Shown here: piece by piece, positions 1 through 12,700 of the stretch
Layout of the letters: every line of letters begins with the position of its first letter
How positions within the stretch are numbered: the stretch's first letter is position 1
From: Craterostigma plantagineum
Lineage: Eukaryota > Streptophyta > Magnoliopsida > Lamiales > Linderniaceae
DNA: 64,000 nt
Assembly: GCA_027422505.1 (NCBI GenBank)
Contig: JAPQWV010000354.1
Location: forward strand, 372,001 to 436,000
Reading direction: 5' to 3'
Program-made: the position numbers and the translations under genes
Notes under the pieces: generated by a model
What the model saw: the letters and a program-made list of their open reading frames with translations, nothing else
What the model was told of the DNA's origin: nothing
Database searches by the model: none

Positions 1-1302
1 AGGCATGGATTATTGAATTCAGGCACGATTTTTGCGCATTATCTCGAGTTAGTCTGCATTATTATGAATTCTTGTGAGCAATTAGGATATGCATGACTGA
101 TCGAATCATGTATGCCTAAATAGATATAGCACTGTTTAAAGAGATTCGTACACATAACCCTATTTCGTGTGAGAGTTTGAGCCTGACGAGCTTACGTTCA
201 TTTTTCTTGGTTGTGTGACGTGCCTAGTCTATATCTCTCTAGAACTTGCCTGTCTGATGCGTGTTGAAACTATTTTGGGGTGCGAGTGTGAAAATGATGA
301 GGGCATTAGGAATCAAGTCCAGGGCCAAAATTTTCTTAACCATGACGAACCCCATTAGTTAGCCACATTGAGCCTGAGCATATTCGTTGCTTACCTCGTG
401 TGTTATAGAAGCCACTGACCCGAATAAACCCCCAGAGATTTTATGAGCCTGAGTCGATTAGAATAAAGCAGAAGTCGAATTTGAAAGTTACTGTTCCAGT
501 GTTCGATTTGATGTTCTTCTCTGCTATTCGTGAAATTACTTGACCGTTTTCTGAAATGACCCGATCCCTTGCATAAGCCTGCCCATAACCCTTTGGCAAG
601 ATATAGGTCTCGGTAATAAGTATCCATAGATACACGGCATTCGCTGTGACGATGTATTCTTTGCGACAAAAGCCGAACCTTGATGTTTTTAGGGAATAAG
701 GGCAGTGCACAAAAGTAGAGCGTAACTAAGGTGAAAGGGCAGAAAATGAAAGGGAACTGAGTTGAGAGGGTCGAGCAGAAAAGTCTAGGATTTCGGAGCG
801 AGAACGTCGAGTCTTATATTGGGACGTGTGACTGTCTGTTTGATCATGCTGTATTCTTTGATAATTTTCGATCACGTGTCCTAGCTCTAAGATTAAGTGT
901 TCATTATTTATGCTTGTAGCTTCATGATTATTCGACCCGTTTCCCCGAAAAGACCCTCAGATTTATACTTGCCACTTTGAATAGTCGAGATGCGATTAAC
1001 TTGCAAGTTTATGGTAGGGGTTGGACTAGTGCACGAATTGAGCGACTCATCATATGCTAGCCTATACACATGAGTGAATTGAGTGAATCCTTGCGAGGTA
1101 TGAGTCTCGATTAGCAGTGAAGGAAGTTTAGGTCAACAAGTGCAAGTCATTAGTGTAATGTCCGTGATTGTTTGCTTGATTCCATTTGTGCTTTCTAGCT
1201 TTGATGATAAATTGCGAACAATCGTGCCGTTATCCTAATTTGATGCCTTATCTGATTTCCCATTTACTTGAGGACAAGCAAATGCTTAAGTGTGGGGAGG
1301 TT
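1..1302 (+). mobile_element. 3' internal, non-coding end of a Ty3/gypsy (Tat/Athila-type) retrotransposon
   Basis: No open frame longer than about 90 codons is present, and I see no conserved protein motif. The segment ends with the phrase GGACAAGCAAATGCTTAAG and the purine-rich tract TGTGGGGAGG, directly followed at 1303 by an LTR beginning TGATAAACGC. That arrangement, a polypurine tract abutting a TGATAA LTR, is typical of the 3' end of Tat/Athila-clade gypsy elements. The segment is therefore the 3' untranslated part of an element whose pol genes lie left of the window. Family assignment is by recognition of the PPT and LTR start only, with no protein support. Confidence 0.6.
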
Positions 1303-1651
1303 TGATAAACGCATTTCAATGCGTTTATCGTAGTATTAATTGGGATATAATAAGAGCTTAGCAATCAATTTATGTGTTTATTCGTTACATTTACACTCAT
1401 TTTGTTATTGAAGGAGCTTTGGATGACTTTCGGGCGAAACGGAGCGAAAACGAGGCAAAACGGAGCAAAAACGATGGAAACAGGCATGTGTCACGGCCGT
1501 GACACATAGTGCACTAGGCCGTGACGTTGGGCAGAGAGTTGGAATGAAGATGGTCACGGCCGTGACACTTATTGCACCAGGCCTTGACCCATAGGAGCAA
1601 CAACATTAGAAAATACATATCTCTCAATCCAGATCTCGGATTGAGAATCCC
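1303..1651 (+). mobile_element. Truncated gypsy 3' LTR (5' portion only)
   Basis: This segment begins TGATAAACGC right after the polypurine tract. It matches the first part of the solo LTR at 2813-4341 over its whole length, apart from about 20 bp missing near the start of that copy. It breaks off within the phrase GAGAATCCCTT at about 1651, where copia pol sequence begins. It contains two exact copies of the palindrome TCACGGCCGTGA (1491, 1554). The abrupt end with no TSD indicates a deletion or illegitimate recombination junction, not an insertion boundary. Confidence 0.75.
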
Positions 1652-2812
1652 TTAGTGTCGTTAAAGGCGGTTGATGGAGGATATGTTTCGTACGCTAACG
1701 GTGCAAAAGCAAAAATCATTGGAGTTGGTATTGTCGGCAACAATTTAAATATCACTATTGATAATGTATGGGTTGTTAGGAACTTAAACATAATTTGATA
1801 AACATTAGCCAACTGTGTGACGATAGAATACCGTAGCCTTTGCTAAAGATAAGTGCTTTGTTAAAAAGGATGATGAGGTTGTGTTTAGAGCAACTAGACA
1901 TGGTAACATTTACTGCATCACTCTTGATGATATTGCTAACCAAAACGTCAAGTGTCTAGCAGTTACGCAGGATATCACATGGTTATTGCACAGTTGTTTC
2001 GGACATGCCAACATGGAACTGATGTCTCACATATCATGCAATGAATTGGTGAGAGGTATCCCTGATATGAAAGCCACCAAGGACAGAATTTGCAAAGCGT
2101 GCCAAATGGGGAAACAGACCAGGTCGTCCTTCATACCTAAGAATCTGATATCCACGTCCAGACCACTGGATGTGCTACATCTTGACCTTTTGGGTCCGGT
2201 GCCTTTGTTATCGTGGACAACTATACTAGGTACACATGGGTCTTATTTCTTGCGCACAAAAGTGAGGCTTTAGATAACTTTGGGCCACTGATTAAGAAGC
2301 TAGAAAATGAGAAAGAGATGAAGGTCCGTAAGATTAGAAGTGATAATGGTCTAGAATTTGATAGTAAATCCCTTGCATCTTTTTGTGATGAAAACGGTTA
2401 TAGTCATCATTTTTCAGCCCCTATTATGCCTCAACAGAACGGAGTGGTCGAGAGGAAAAATAGTATCACAAGAAATTGCTAGGACTATATTGAGCGAATA
2501 TAATACTCCAAAACATTTTTGGGCTGAAGCTGTTAGTACGGCTTGTTATGTTTCGAATAGGATTTTCCTTAGACCAATTATTAACAAAACTCCTTATGAA
2601 ATTTGGAATGATAAAACCCCTAACATAGGATATTTCATGCATTTGGTTGCAAATGTTTGTTTTTAAATGATAGGGATAAGAGAGAAAAATTCGATTCCAA
2701 AGTAGATGAAGGAATATTCCTATGATACAGCCTTCATTCCAAAGCTTTTAGAGTGTTTAATAATAGGAGGAAGACTGTTCAAGAATCTGTGCATGTTACA
2801 TTTGATGAATTT
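1652..2812 (+). pseudogene. SIRE-type copia integrase region, broken
   Basis: Translation shows a GAG-pre-integrase region (GGYVSYANG near 1670, then CFGHANMELM with CKACQMGKQTRSSF around 2000-2130 forming the zinc-binding part). The integrase core follows: LHLDLLGP near 2180, IRSDNGLEF near 2340, QQNGVVERK near 2430, giving all three acidic catalytic positions (D, D, E). Later phrases HFWAEAVSTACYVSNR and KTPYEIW are typical of the C-terminal integrase. The frame breaks near 2210, near 2460 and near 2650, so no full protein is possible. It continues at 4342 after the solo LTR, in agreement with one original ORF. Confidence 0.85.
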
Positions 2813-4341
2813 TGATAATCGTAGTATTATTTGGGATATAATAAGAACTTAGCAATCAATTTATGTGTTTATTCGCTACGTTTACACTCATTTTGTTATT
2901 GAAGGAGCTTTGGACGAGTTTCGGGCGAAACGGAGGGAAAACGAGGCAAAACGGAGCAAAAACGACGGAAACAGGCATGTGTCACGGCCGTGACACATAG
3001 TGCACTCGGCCGTGACGTTGGGCAGAGAGTTGGAATGAAGATGGTCACGGCCGTGACTCTTATTGCACCAGGCCGTGACCCATAGGAGCAGCAAAATTAG
3101 AAAATTCATATCTCTCAATCCAGATCTCGGATTGAGAATCCCTTTGGTCAGAATCAAGACTGGCGAGTCTTCTATCTATGGTTAAAATTTCAGGTCAATC
3201 GGACATCGTTTACCCCTCCATCCGAGAGAAATACAAAATTGCCGCAAAGCTGTTGAGTGGGTCATGGCCGTGACACTGCTGCACCAGGCCGTGACGAGCG
3301 GCAGTGAGCTCAATTTTTGCCCCGAGAGTGTCACGGCCGTGACCTGTCTTGTCCCAGGCCGTGACTGTGTCGAATTTCATTATAAAAAGCCCAAATTCGA
3401 CCCAGAAAGGGCACAACTTACAAGAGATTAACCCTAATCCCTCTAGAGACGAAAAATAGCACATAAGAACGCAGAATCGCGTCCCGAAGCGCAAGAGACG
3501 GATCATCGACGAAATCACGCCCAATTGAACGAAGAACTAAGAATCATCGACGCTTCCATCGTAGATCATCCGGATATCAAGAATATGAATTCTTCGCCTT
3601 TATTCCTTATTTCTTTCGTTGTTTTCCCGTCTATTATGCGCAGCTAATTCCCCTTTGTGTTTGGGATTAGATGAACGCTAGGATGTTTCGTAGTTAAGAT
3701 TTATAATTATCGTGACTATGTGTTTTGACTATTTATCATTCTATGAATTTGTTTCGTTGCTTTAATATGTCTATGTGTTAAAGTAATCGTATGGAAAAAC
3801 GTTTAGGGCGACAGCTAAACAACGTTTAGGCCGTTCGTAGAAGATAGGAATCGAGTATAGGGCGAAAGCAAATACTCGATCCTCGCCGTTAGTAATTACT
3901 GAATCTTAGATCCCTGCGAGCATTTAGGGCGACAGCAAACTCGCGAGCGGGTAGGATAATTACTGCGATCTAGTCAAGATCACGTAGGAACGATTTTATT
4001 GTCTTAGTCGATAACACCTAGCGGGATTCGAATCCCGAGCACATCTTTATTATCTGAAGCTTCGTATCAGTTTTAAGCGTGTTATTTGAATCTCTAGTTG
4101 AGTTAGAAGTAATCTGTTAGGTTAAGTCATAAAACAATCTGCGTATTTTGTTTAGGCTAAATATCGAGTCGATAGGTCACTACTAGTACTTGATTTATTC
4201 CGTGTGTTCGATACTCGTTTACTCACTTTACTGCACTACAAACGATAGGTCCACTGCCTATCGCACGTCGGTGATAGTAATTAGGTATTCGTTTTAATTA
4301 TTACTTGTCGCACTTTTCATTCACACACCACGTGTCGACCA
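2813..4341 (+). mobile_element. Gypsy (Tat/Athila-type) solo LTR inserted in the copia
   Basis: The LTR runs from TGATAATCG to CGACCA (TG...CA) and is flanked by the 5-bp duplication AATTT at 2808-2812 and 4342-4346. Copia pol reads in the same order on either side. Its first part matches the truncated LTR at 1303-1651, except for about 20 bp missing just after the TGATAA start. It carries exact TCACGGCCGTGA palindromes at 2982, 3045 and 3331 and a one-base variant at 3262, plus several half-copies (AGGCCGTGAC). A single LTR with an intact TSD indicates that a full element inserted and was later reduced by LTR-LTR recombination. No coding content. Confidence 0.9.
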
Positions 4342-6033
4342 AATTTCCTAATGCAGATGCTACTGAGGAAGGTATAGTTGTGTCTCCTGCAGGTATACAT
4401 GTTACTGACAAAGAGGTGAACGGTCCATTGGAACTAGATACTAAGTCAGAGGAACCTGAGGCTTCAGACGAACAACAGCGCAGAAAATTCAAACACGCCT
4501 CAAGCCATCCCACTGAACAGGTCATAGGGAATATCACTTCAGAGATCAAAACGAGAGCAACTGCACGAAATGATATTGCTGAGGAATCACATGACGTGCT
4601 GTTGCCAACCATGGAACCTAAGACAACGGCGAATCGTGGGTGATTGCCATGGAAGAAGAGCTAGCACAATTTGAAAAGAGCCAAGTGTGGACTCTTGTGG
4701 AAAGACCTAATGAAGGCACAAAGTGGGTGTTTTGCAACAAGCTGGATGAAAACGGTAATGTGAGACGAAATAAGGCCAGGTTAGTTGCCAAAGGTTATTC
4801 CCAAGAAAAAAGTATAGATTTTCAAGAAACCTTTGCACCCGTAGCTAGGCTTGAGTCAATACGTATTTTACTTGCATATGCATCCTTTAAAAGATTCAAG
4901 CTTTTTCAAATGGACGTGAAAAGTGCATTTTTAAATGGTTTTATAAATGAGGAAGTTTATGTCGGCGACCTCCCGGTTTTGAAAAAGAAGAATTTTCAAA
5001 TCACGTCTTCAAGTTAAACAAAGCTTTATATGATTTAAAACAGGCTCCTAGGGCATGGCATGAAAGATTGAGTAGGTTATGGAATTTACAACAGGAAAAA
5101 TAGATAACACTGTTTGTTTACAAAATGTGAAGGGAATCACATACTACTTGTGCAGATATACGTTGATGATATCATATTTGGCAGCACTGACATCACTCTT
5201 TGCGAGAATTTTTCTAAGTCTATGCAACAGGAATTTGAGATAAGCCTAATGGGAGAACTCACATACTTCCTTGGATTGCAAATCAAGCAATTGGACACGG
5301 GAACATTCGTATCTCAAACAAAGTACACGAAAGAACTACTTGACAAATTCGGAATGGCTGATTCCAAGGTATTTCCCACTGCATCAGACCGCCAAAATTG
5401 ACAGTCATGAACAAGGTATGCCCTATGGCCAAATTAAGTATAGGGGTATGATCGTAAATTTGATATACCTTATGGCAAGCAGACCCGATATTATGTTTGC
5501 TACTGGTCTATGTTCTAGATATTAGGCAAGTCCTAAGGAATCTCACTTGACAGCAGTCAAGGAATACTTAGATATTTGAAAGGAACAATCAATTTTGGAA
5601 TGTGGTATCCAAATTCCAAGAAATTCCCATTAATGGAATACTCGGACGCTGATTATGCCGGTTCTAGAGAAGATAGGGAAAGCACTTGTGGTACTTGCCA
5701 ATTACTAGGGAATTCCCTTGTAACTTGGTCCAGTCTGAAACAAAATGTTGTCGCCCTGTCCACAATCGAAGCAGAATATATGGCCTTAGGAAGTTGTTCT
5801 CAGCAGATCCTTTGGATGAAACAGACCTGGAGACAGTTTAAGGTACGACCAAATTCCTATTTTCCGTGATAGTAGTAGTGCCGTTAGTATCACTAAGAAT
5901 CCCGTACACCACTCTCGAACTAAGCATATAGAGGTATAACATCATTATATTCGAGATCGTGTTCAGAAAGAGAATATCAGCGTGAACTTTGTAGGAACTA
6001 ATGATCAGTTGGCTGATATCTTCACGACTTATT
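4342..6033 (+). pseudogene. SIRE-type copia reverse transcriptase and RNase H, broken
   Basis: After a linker (4342-4640) the RT begins with [45 protein letters not shown] and [12 protein letters not shown] (4640-4960). The catalytic YVDD motif is at about 5158. RNase H follows with EYSDADYAGS (about 5635) and STIEAEYMAL (about 5760), then SRTKHIEV and DQLADIFT near 5920-6030. Frames change near 4975, between about 5020 and 5110, near 5395, near 5520 and near 5870. The catalytic motifs survive but the ORF is split into at least five pieces. It is the downstream half of the pol interrupted at 2813. Confidence 0.85.
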
Positions 6034-7556
6034 GAGTGTAGATTTTGTGATATTCGCTACCGATTAGGAATTATTGAGCTCAAATATGAAATGTGACTAG
6101 ATACGTTAGCCCTTAGAAATTCTTTGATCTTATCCTTTAGGATCTCCTCGATTTTGTCCCTTGATTTTATTAATCTTTTTCTTGATTATATCTTCCTTAT
6201 CTATCCAAATCCTTTCCATTCATGGGGAGATATTTTTTTGAGACTTATGTCAAAATCTATTTTCAGCCAAAATTTTCTTTGAACTCTGATCTTAAGTGCT
6301 CATTTTCTTCCTTACTTTCCGTGACATATCCTCTTAGCTTCAGTAAATTCCTTCCAAAGAGCGTTTTCCTTTTCAACTTATATCAAATTTGAAATCCTTT
6401 CCTTAAATTGCCACAAGTCTTGTCAAGATCACATCTCTCAATAACTTCCTTCCATCCTTATCCAAGATAGTCTCTGCCTTTATAAATCGTCCATATTCCT
6501 TTTTCATTCATCCAAACCCTAAGTTCCTCACTTCATAACTTCCTTCTTCAATCCTTCGATCTCAACCATGGTGAAGACTAAAGGCACCGATCTGTCTCCG
6601 ACGAGAAGCGAACAGCTGCTCTGATCAAATCCCAATCTCTCCGAAAGCCACTCCAGGAAGAAAAAAAATCAAGAGATCGATGACGAGCAGCGAACCATAG
6701 CAGATTTGAAACGGAGTTTCAAGGGCATCAAGGATGATAACAGGAAAAAGTTCGCCAAGATCTCACGACACTTTAAAAGGGTTAAAAAGTATATGACGGA
6801 GATCTCCAAGGCTCTGAATATCGTTGATTCCTCATCTGCCTCATCTGATAGCAATCCAACTCTTAGAACTTTGATTCCTAGTGATCTCCTAGCTCTAGTA
6901 TGCCTAGTTCTCGTCTGTGCTTAGCACTAACCTCTTTTATTTTGTTGGTTTTTGGATTAATAGGTTGTGGTTGGTTGCAGGTTTTTGGTAAGTTGGTAGT
7001 GTTTTGGGTCCCTCCTTTTTTATGCTGAAGGTGGAGAATTTAGTGCAATTAATGTCATGTTTTGGTTTGGTGTTGGATCGTTCACTTTGCTATCGTGAAT
7101 GCTATAATATTAACGGCTTGCTTTTACATGCTTATGTCTTAATCCCTCTATGCTTGAGTTTGTGATTTGTTAAGGACTAAGGAATTCCGCACATAGGCAG
7201 GGGGAGCAAACTGATAACTTGCAAACTGATGTGATGTGATAACTTGAGGTATTCCATAGTAACTTGTGTTTCCATGTGATATGATATGATAATTTGTGAC
7301 ATTCCATGATAACTTGTAACATTCCATATGATATGACCTGGTAATTGCTATTTGTTTTTGCTGATGCGCTTTACATTGGAATGTTAGCAATTAGGCAGGG
7401 GGAGCATGCTTTAGAATTTGATAAATTAATTTGCTCTGATCATATGTCACATGCTTTGATACTTAAACATGCTATGTGCTAAAATTGTTTCATATCGAAC
7501 GTACTAAGATGCTTAAGATAGGCATTAATTACTTGTCATCATAAAACGGGGGAGAT
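6034..7556 (+). mobile_element. Post-pol spacer of the SIRE-type copia with short ORF and repeated polypurine tracts
   Basis: SIRE elements carry a long region after pol, sometimes with an extra ORF. Here a start at about 6568 (MVKTKGTDLS...) is soon stopped. A second frame at 6706-6924 gives a 72-residue peptide rich in Lys/Arg then Ser, with a hydrophobic tail (LLALVCLVLVCA). This may be a remnant of the env-like ORF, but I see no diagnostic motif. Three purine-rich phrases follow: AGGCAGGGGGAGCAAAC (about 7194), AGGCAGGGGGAGCATGC (about 7393) and ACGGGGGAGATTG (about 7546). The last directly abuts the 3' LTR and is the likely functional polypurine tract. Confidence 0.5.
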
Positions 7557-9354
7557 TGTAGACCTTTTTGGTCTAAATGATTATGAGAGTTTTGATTATT
7601 CCAAGTAATTATGTATTATGGGGGTACAATTTAGAAAACTCGATATGTATGATTTATGATGTTTAAGTATGTGAAAATATTTGATTAAGTGCTTCAAAGT
7701 GATTTAAATCGTTAAGAAAATCGAATATATGTGATCTTGTGCTTAACTGGAATATTGTTGTGATCACATGGTTATGAACTTTTCGTACGAATGAAATCTC
7801 ACTGTGCACTACAATATGGAAAATATACTATGTTGAGTGATATGTGAACTGTCTTCAGGATTGAGTTATTTAGGAAGGAATATCGCTGTGATCACCCGGA
7901 TATGAATGACTGATACATATGGAAAAGATATTCTAATTAAGTGCTTACATGTGATTGATTTATTCTAGGCAAGACGATCACCCTGATATGAATGACCATG
8001 CTATATATATGGAAAAGATATTCTGATTAAGTTCTTACATGTGATTGATATATTTTAGGAAAGAATATCATGATATATCCGTTTGAGTGCTATCTTATTT
8101 GATTATTAAATCAGTGAATGATCTACCTTCCCTTATGCGACTTGGGATTTATATTTTGGAAAGTGATTAATTGATAGGGCTTATATGTGGTAATATGCTG
8201 ATTGAGTCTATTATGGAATGTGTTGAAATCGGATGAGATCACTATACATGGAAAGTCTGTATTTACCATATATTCAGTAGATCAAATCTTTCCTTGTGGG
8301 AATTGGCTATCATATTTTGGGAAAGAAATCAGTTGATTGAGCTTACTATTGATCATATGCTGAGTGGAACTATATATGGAATATGCCGACAATGGATGAG
8401 ATCACCACGAAAGGAAAGTAAGTCTGTGGTATTTATGGTAAGCAATCATGCATGACCGTTTTGCTTAATTGGTTTATTCTTGGCATGATTCTTTGAGTTA
8501 ATGCATGTGATTATTGAGCTTTCTCTTGCATATTCTGTGCTTAACTTTCCTTGTGAAGTGAAGAAGCTATCCTTGGGTCTATAAAGAAGATAAACACTTC
8601 ACGTTGAAGGGTAACGAAACGAACACACAAGCAAACGAATTCCTTAGAGTGATTGAGTTTGCGATTCATTCGTAGTTTGTGTTGAGCTTTAATTTGTGAA
8701 TCTGTACCCGTGAGCGATCTTTAGCAACACACTATCCTAAAACCTAGTCTTCGGACGTGATGTCTTCGGACGTGTTGAGCGCACGAGCACGGTTGGAGTC
8801 TTCTGCACATGGAGGGATGAATTTGGTGGATTCGGTGGCCCTTCGATAGCAAGCTGTGTCCAGTCGGGGAATAGGTTTCCTGGGTAAACGACGTGGAACG
8901 AAACTTGGCATGCGACATCCTAGGTGGAGGTTTAGTTTCCGAAGTGCTTCGGTTGTGTAAGCGTCGATCATTTTGTAACCATACCCGGTAATACTTAGTG
9001 ATTGATTGGAACTCTTGAGGAGATCACACCCCAAGGACAGGATTAAACCCTAGTTCGGGATATAACCTGTATAAAAATCTGGTCTCACTTTACTTTCAAT
9101 TATTTACTTTTATGTGAGACAAAATTGGACGCCTGCAAGTAACTAGGTAATATCATTGGAACGCTTTCTGAAAATAACGAGATATTTTGTGAAACGGGGT
9201 TAAGGAGATAACGTAGACACTCTTACTGCTTTCTAGGGAATAACATACTCTGCAATATCTTCTTAAAGAAAAAGAATTTTTCAAAGAAGAACAAGCCAGA
9301 ATTATTTATAGACTAATTCACCCCCCACCACCTCTTAGGCATATTTTATACTTC
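7557..9354 (+). mobile_element. 3' LTR of the SIRE-type copia
   Basis: The LTR starts TGTAGACC immediately after the polypurine tract and probably ends near CTTCA at about 9354, shortly after the C-rich phrase ATTCACCCCCCACCACC that is often near SIRE LTR ends. At about 1.8 kb it is long, as is usual for this lineage. The right edge is uncertain by some tens of bases because no 5' LTR is available for comparison. The antisense frames at 8721-9034 lie inside it and have no recognisable motif. Confidence 0.6.
7891..8067. repeat. Two tandem units of about 90 bp in the SIRE-type LTR
   Basis: Two adjacent units share the phrases GATCACC(C)GGATATGAATGAC / GATCACCCTGATATGAATGAC, TATGGAAAAGATATTCT, AATTAAG.GCTTACATG and TGTGATTGAT. 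A more diverged copy appears upstream near 7680-7780. Repeated units in the U3 part of an LTR are commonly regulatory. Confidence 0.6.
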
Positions 9355-9363
9355 ACAATGTAT

Positions 9364-9660
9364 TGTTTATGATCATGATGTGGACCAACTCGACAAGATA
9401 CTTCAGATTAGAGAAATGGGTAGCAAGTTTCCACCACTGGTCCAAGCAGAATACCATATGACATTATCGAGGAACTCTTACATCAATGCGGCAACCAAAG
9501 AGCATGAGCTACCATTCAAAAATCTGTATGAGCTCGAGCTGACCCCGTTTTGCAAAGTTATCTGAATTCACAGACATTATCAACAAGCGGGTCAGTAAGT
9601 TAATTAAAACAGTTATCATACACTGCTACGCTGAGGATCTTATTTATGATGATTTTTTAA
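9364..9660 (+). pseudogene. RPA large-subunit-like gene, 5' part (interrupted)
   Basis: The frame starting at 9380 reads VDQLDKILQIREMGSKF... and continues into ELTPF; after a frame change the text reads FAKLSEFTDIINKRVSK. The phrasing resembles OB-fold segments of plant replication protein A 70-kDa-like genes, which bind single-stranded DNA. The match is weak and based on style, not a catalytic motif. The gene is cut at 9715 by a hAT element and resumes at 13157. It could be a decayed RPA-family copy or an RPA fragment carried by an unrecognised Helitron. Confidence 0.35.
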
Positions 9661-9715
9661 AACTGTATTGATGATTTGCTAAAACTGTATTTATCATGTA
9701 TTAGCTTTCTTAAAC

Positions 9716-12700
9716 CAGTGTTGTCAAATTCCTGCCATGTTGTCAAATTGTCGCCATGGCGGGATGGCGTAGCGGATTTTAACAAGGCTGCCATGCAGAG
9801 GCCGCTTTCTGGCAGGTTTTCATGGCGGCGTCATGGCGGTCGCCATGGTCATAGCGGCGTAGCGGGGATGGCGGTGATAACGTGAATATGGCGGGTTTTA
9901 GGGTTTTTATTTAAATATGGGATGTAATTATTTTTTTCAAGGAATATGGTTGTAATTAGTGGGTTGCCAATAAGCTGGCCCAATTACTTAATAATAAGTT
10001 GACTGCATTTAAAGCTGAATTTAAATTAAAGGAACAATAAAAGTAACAACAATATTCGACCTGCCAGCCCAAACCCTCTGCCTCTGCGCGATTCACCCAC
10101 CCGTACCGACCAACCCCCGTGTCGACCCAGCCTGCGCCCACCCTCCCAGTGCCGACCCGAATCGACCCACCCCGCGGCGACCGCTGTAAGTGATGCATTT
10201 GCGGCTGTTTTCTTTTTCTGTTGTTGTTTTTCTTTTTCGCATTAATTATTTGATTTTTTGATCTTGTGATAAGTGGAGCATTCAAGCTTATGTCTTATGA
10301 ATGATGTGAGATTGTGAGTTGTGCTATGTTTGTACTCTGTTCTTGCGATGAGAATGATAATTTTTATTTGATGCGAAAATTGCTTGTTTATTGAATTAGA
10401 TAATGGCAGACGAGATTTCATCCAATGGTAGTTCTAAATCAACAAATAAAAATGGTATTGGGTGTAGATTTTCCACGCACCAAATAAAGAAGATACAGAC
10501 ACCGTCATTTGTAATTACTATCAGAAACAGTGAAAGACGGAATAACTAGAGCCAAGAATTGCTTGATGGGAAAGTGAGGTGATGTATCGATATGCTTGAA
10601 GTGTCCACCAGAAGTTCGAGAAGAACTTTGGACATATGCAAAGGGGAAGCGGAGGCAAGCAAAGCTAATACAGCTAATGTTTTATATTGCGATAGCGATG
10701 AAGATGAAGATGAGATTTCTTTTCCTATCCAGCTCGCGGATCTTTGGGAAAAGAGAAAGCTGAGAAGAAAGGTCCAATGAAAATATATTATCGAAAGCCT
10801 GAGATGGCCATTAGCAAGAGGAAGCAGGACAAGCTAAAACAAGCTAGCATAAGAGATGCTTGTGACAAAAAAGCAATGGCCAGAGTCCATCAATACATTG
10901 CTCGCTTTTGGTATCAAACTAGTTTGTCGTTCAATCTTATCAAGAGAGTTTTCAAGACATGGTGATTGCCATTGGTTCATTCGGGCCAAATATGTGAGTT
11001 TCAGGCTATCGCGAGATTAGAGTTCTGCAATTGAACAAAGAGTTAGAATATACGAAGAATTTGATGAAAGATCATGAGGCGGATTGGAAGGTGACTGGTT
11101 GCTCTATTATGTGTGATGCTTAGATTGATAGGAAACAAAGACGTATTATTAATTTTTCGCCCGGCGGGGACAATGTTTGTCAAGTCTATCGATGCTCCTA
11201 ACTTTGTGAAGACGGACGGAAAAATATGTGAATTTCTCGATTCCTTCGTGGAGGCGATTGGAGAGGAAAATGTTGTCCAAGTCATCATGGACAATGGGAG
11301 CAATTACGTGGCGGCACGCAAGTTGTTGGAAGAAAAAAGACCACATCATTTTTGACCCCGTGAGCGGCTCATCGCATTGATTAATGCTTGAAGATATCGG
11401 CAAACTTCTGCTGATAAAGACAACAATTAAAAAGGGGATCCAACTTGTTGGGTTTATCTATTCCCATTTGAGTACAGTTAGTCTGTTTAGACATTTCACG
11501 AACAAAAGGAAATTAGTGAGGCATGCGGTAATTCGTTTTGCTATGTCTTTCCTCCGTTTACAGAGAATTCACGAGGAGAAGGCAAATCTTATAAGAATAA
11601 CAACTTCTGAAGATTGGAGCGAGAAAAAATTGTCGAAGGACGTTAAGGCAAAGGAGGTGACAAAAGTAGTACTTATGCCGAGGTTTTGGAACATTGTGGT
11701 CTTTACGCTCAAAGTCATGGATGCTCTTGTTCGAGTGCTTCCGCTTGAGGATAGCAAAAAAGGGCCTGGGATATATTTATGAAGCTGTGGATAGGCAAAA
11801 GAAGCGACTATGAAATCTTTCAATAAAAACGAAAGCAAATACAACGATATATTTGAGATCATTGATAGGAGATGGAATTGTCAACTTCATCGATCATTGC
11901 ATGCGGTCGCGCACCTTTTGACTTCGAATTGTTCTACAGCAATCCGGAAAAGGAGTTGTACTCTGAGATTCATAATGGGTTTAAGGATTGCATTAGGAAA
12001 TTGGTGGCGGGGAAAGATGCCCAATTGAAGACTTTGTCCGTCAATACTTTATACGAAAAGGTACTGGTCTCTTTGCAGATTGTTTTGCGAAGAACACCGA
12101 ACAACCCTTGCTCCAGGTTAGAAAAAATTATTTATATGATTCCTAATTATACATAGTGTATAAATGTAGATAAATGGTTGCGATTATATGGTCATCAGAC
12201 ACCAAATTTGCAAAAACTAGCAATGAAAGTTCTTAGTTTGACATGTAGTGCGTCGGGTTGTGAAATCAATTGGAGCGTCTTCGAGCAGGTAATTGTTATA
12301 CACTTTATATTGGTGGATTTAAAAGAAATTGATTAGCTATGATCCATAATCTTTTTGTAATCATTTGACAGATTCATTCGAAGAAGAGAAATTGACTCGA
12401 ACGGCAAAGAATGCACCTAGTGTTTGTCAAGTACAATCACCGGTTGAAGGGAAGATTGATGTTAGAGATGAACTTGACCCAATTTCTCTTAATCACATTG
12501 ATGAGTGTAATGAGTGGCTAATTGGAGAAATGGATGGTGATGCCGATGATGCCGGATAAGATTTGGTGTTTGGTGATGTTACCACTTTGAATTGGGAAAT
12601 GGTGTATGAGGCTTCAGGGGTTAGAGAGCTATCAAGGTATGCTAGGCAAAAGGCCATGAAAAGAAAGGAGCAATGTGGTGTGCTTCAAGTTCCTCGAAGA

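Larger units (their letters stand above)
1652..9354 (+). mobile_element. SIRE-type Ty1/copia retrotransposon, 5'-truncated
   Basis: The order is pre-integrase/integrase, then (after a solo-LTR insertion) reverse transcriptase, RNase H, a post-pol spacer with a short ORF, polypurine tracts and a long 3' LTR. The integrase and RT phrasing resembles the SIRE lineage, as do the long spacer after pol and the G-rich tract ACGGGGGAGATTG before the LTR. The 5' LTR, primer site, gag and protease are missing, and the left edge joins a gypsy LTR. Multiple frameshifts make it non-functional. I could not define a TSD because the left end is lost. Confidence 0.75.

Noticed and set aside
8721..9034. Two minus-strand frames of 65 and 96 codons as a gene
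   Set aside because: They lie within the SIRE-type LTR, overlap each other, and show no known motif.
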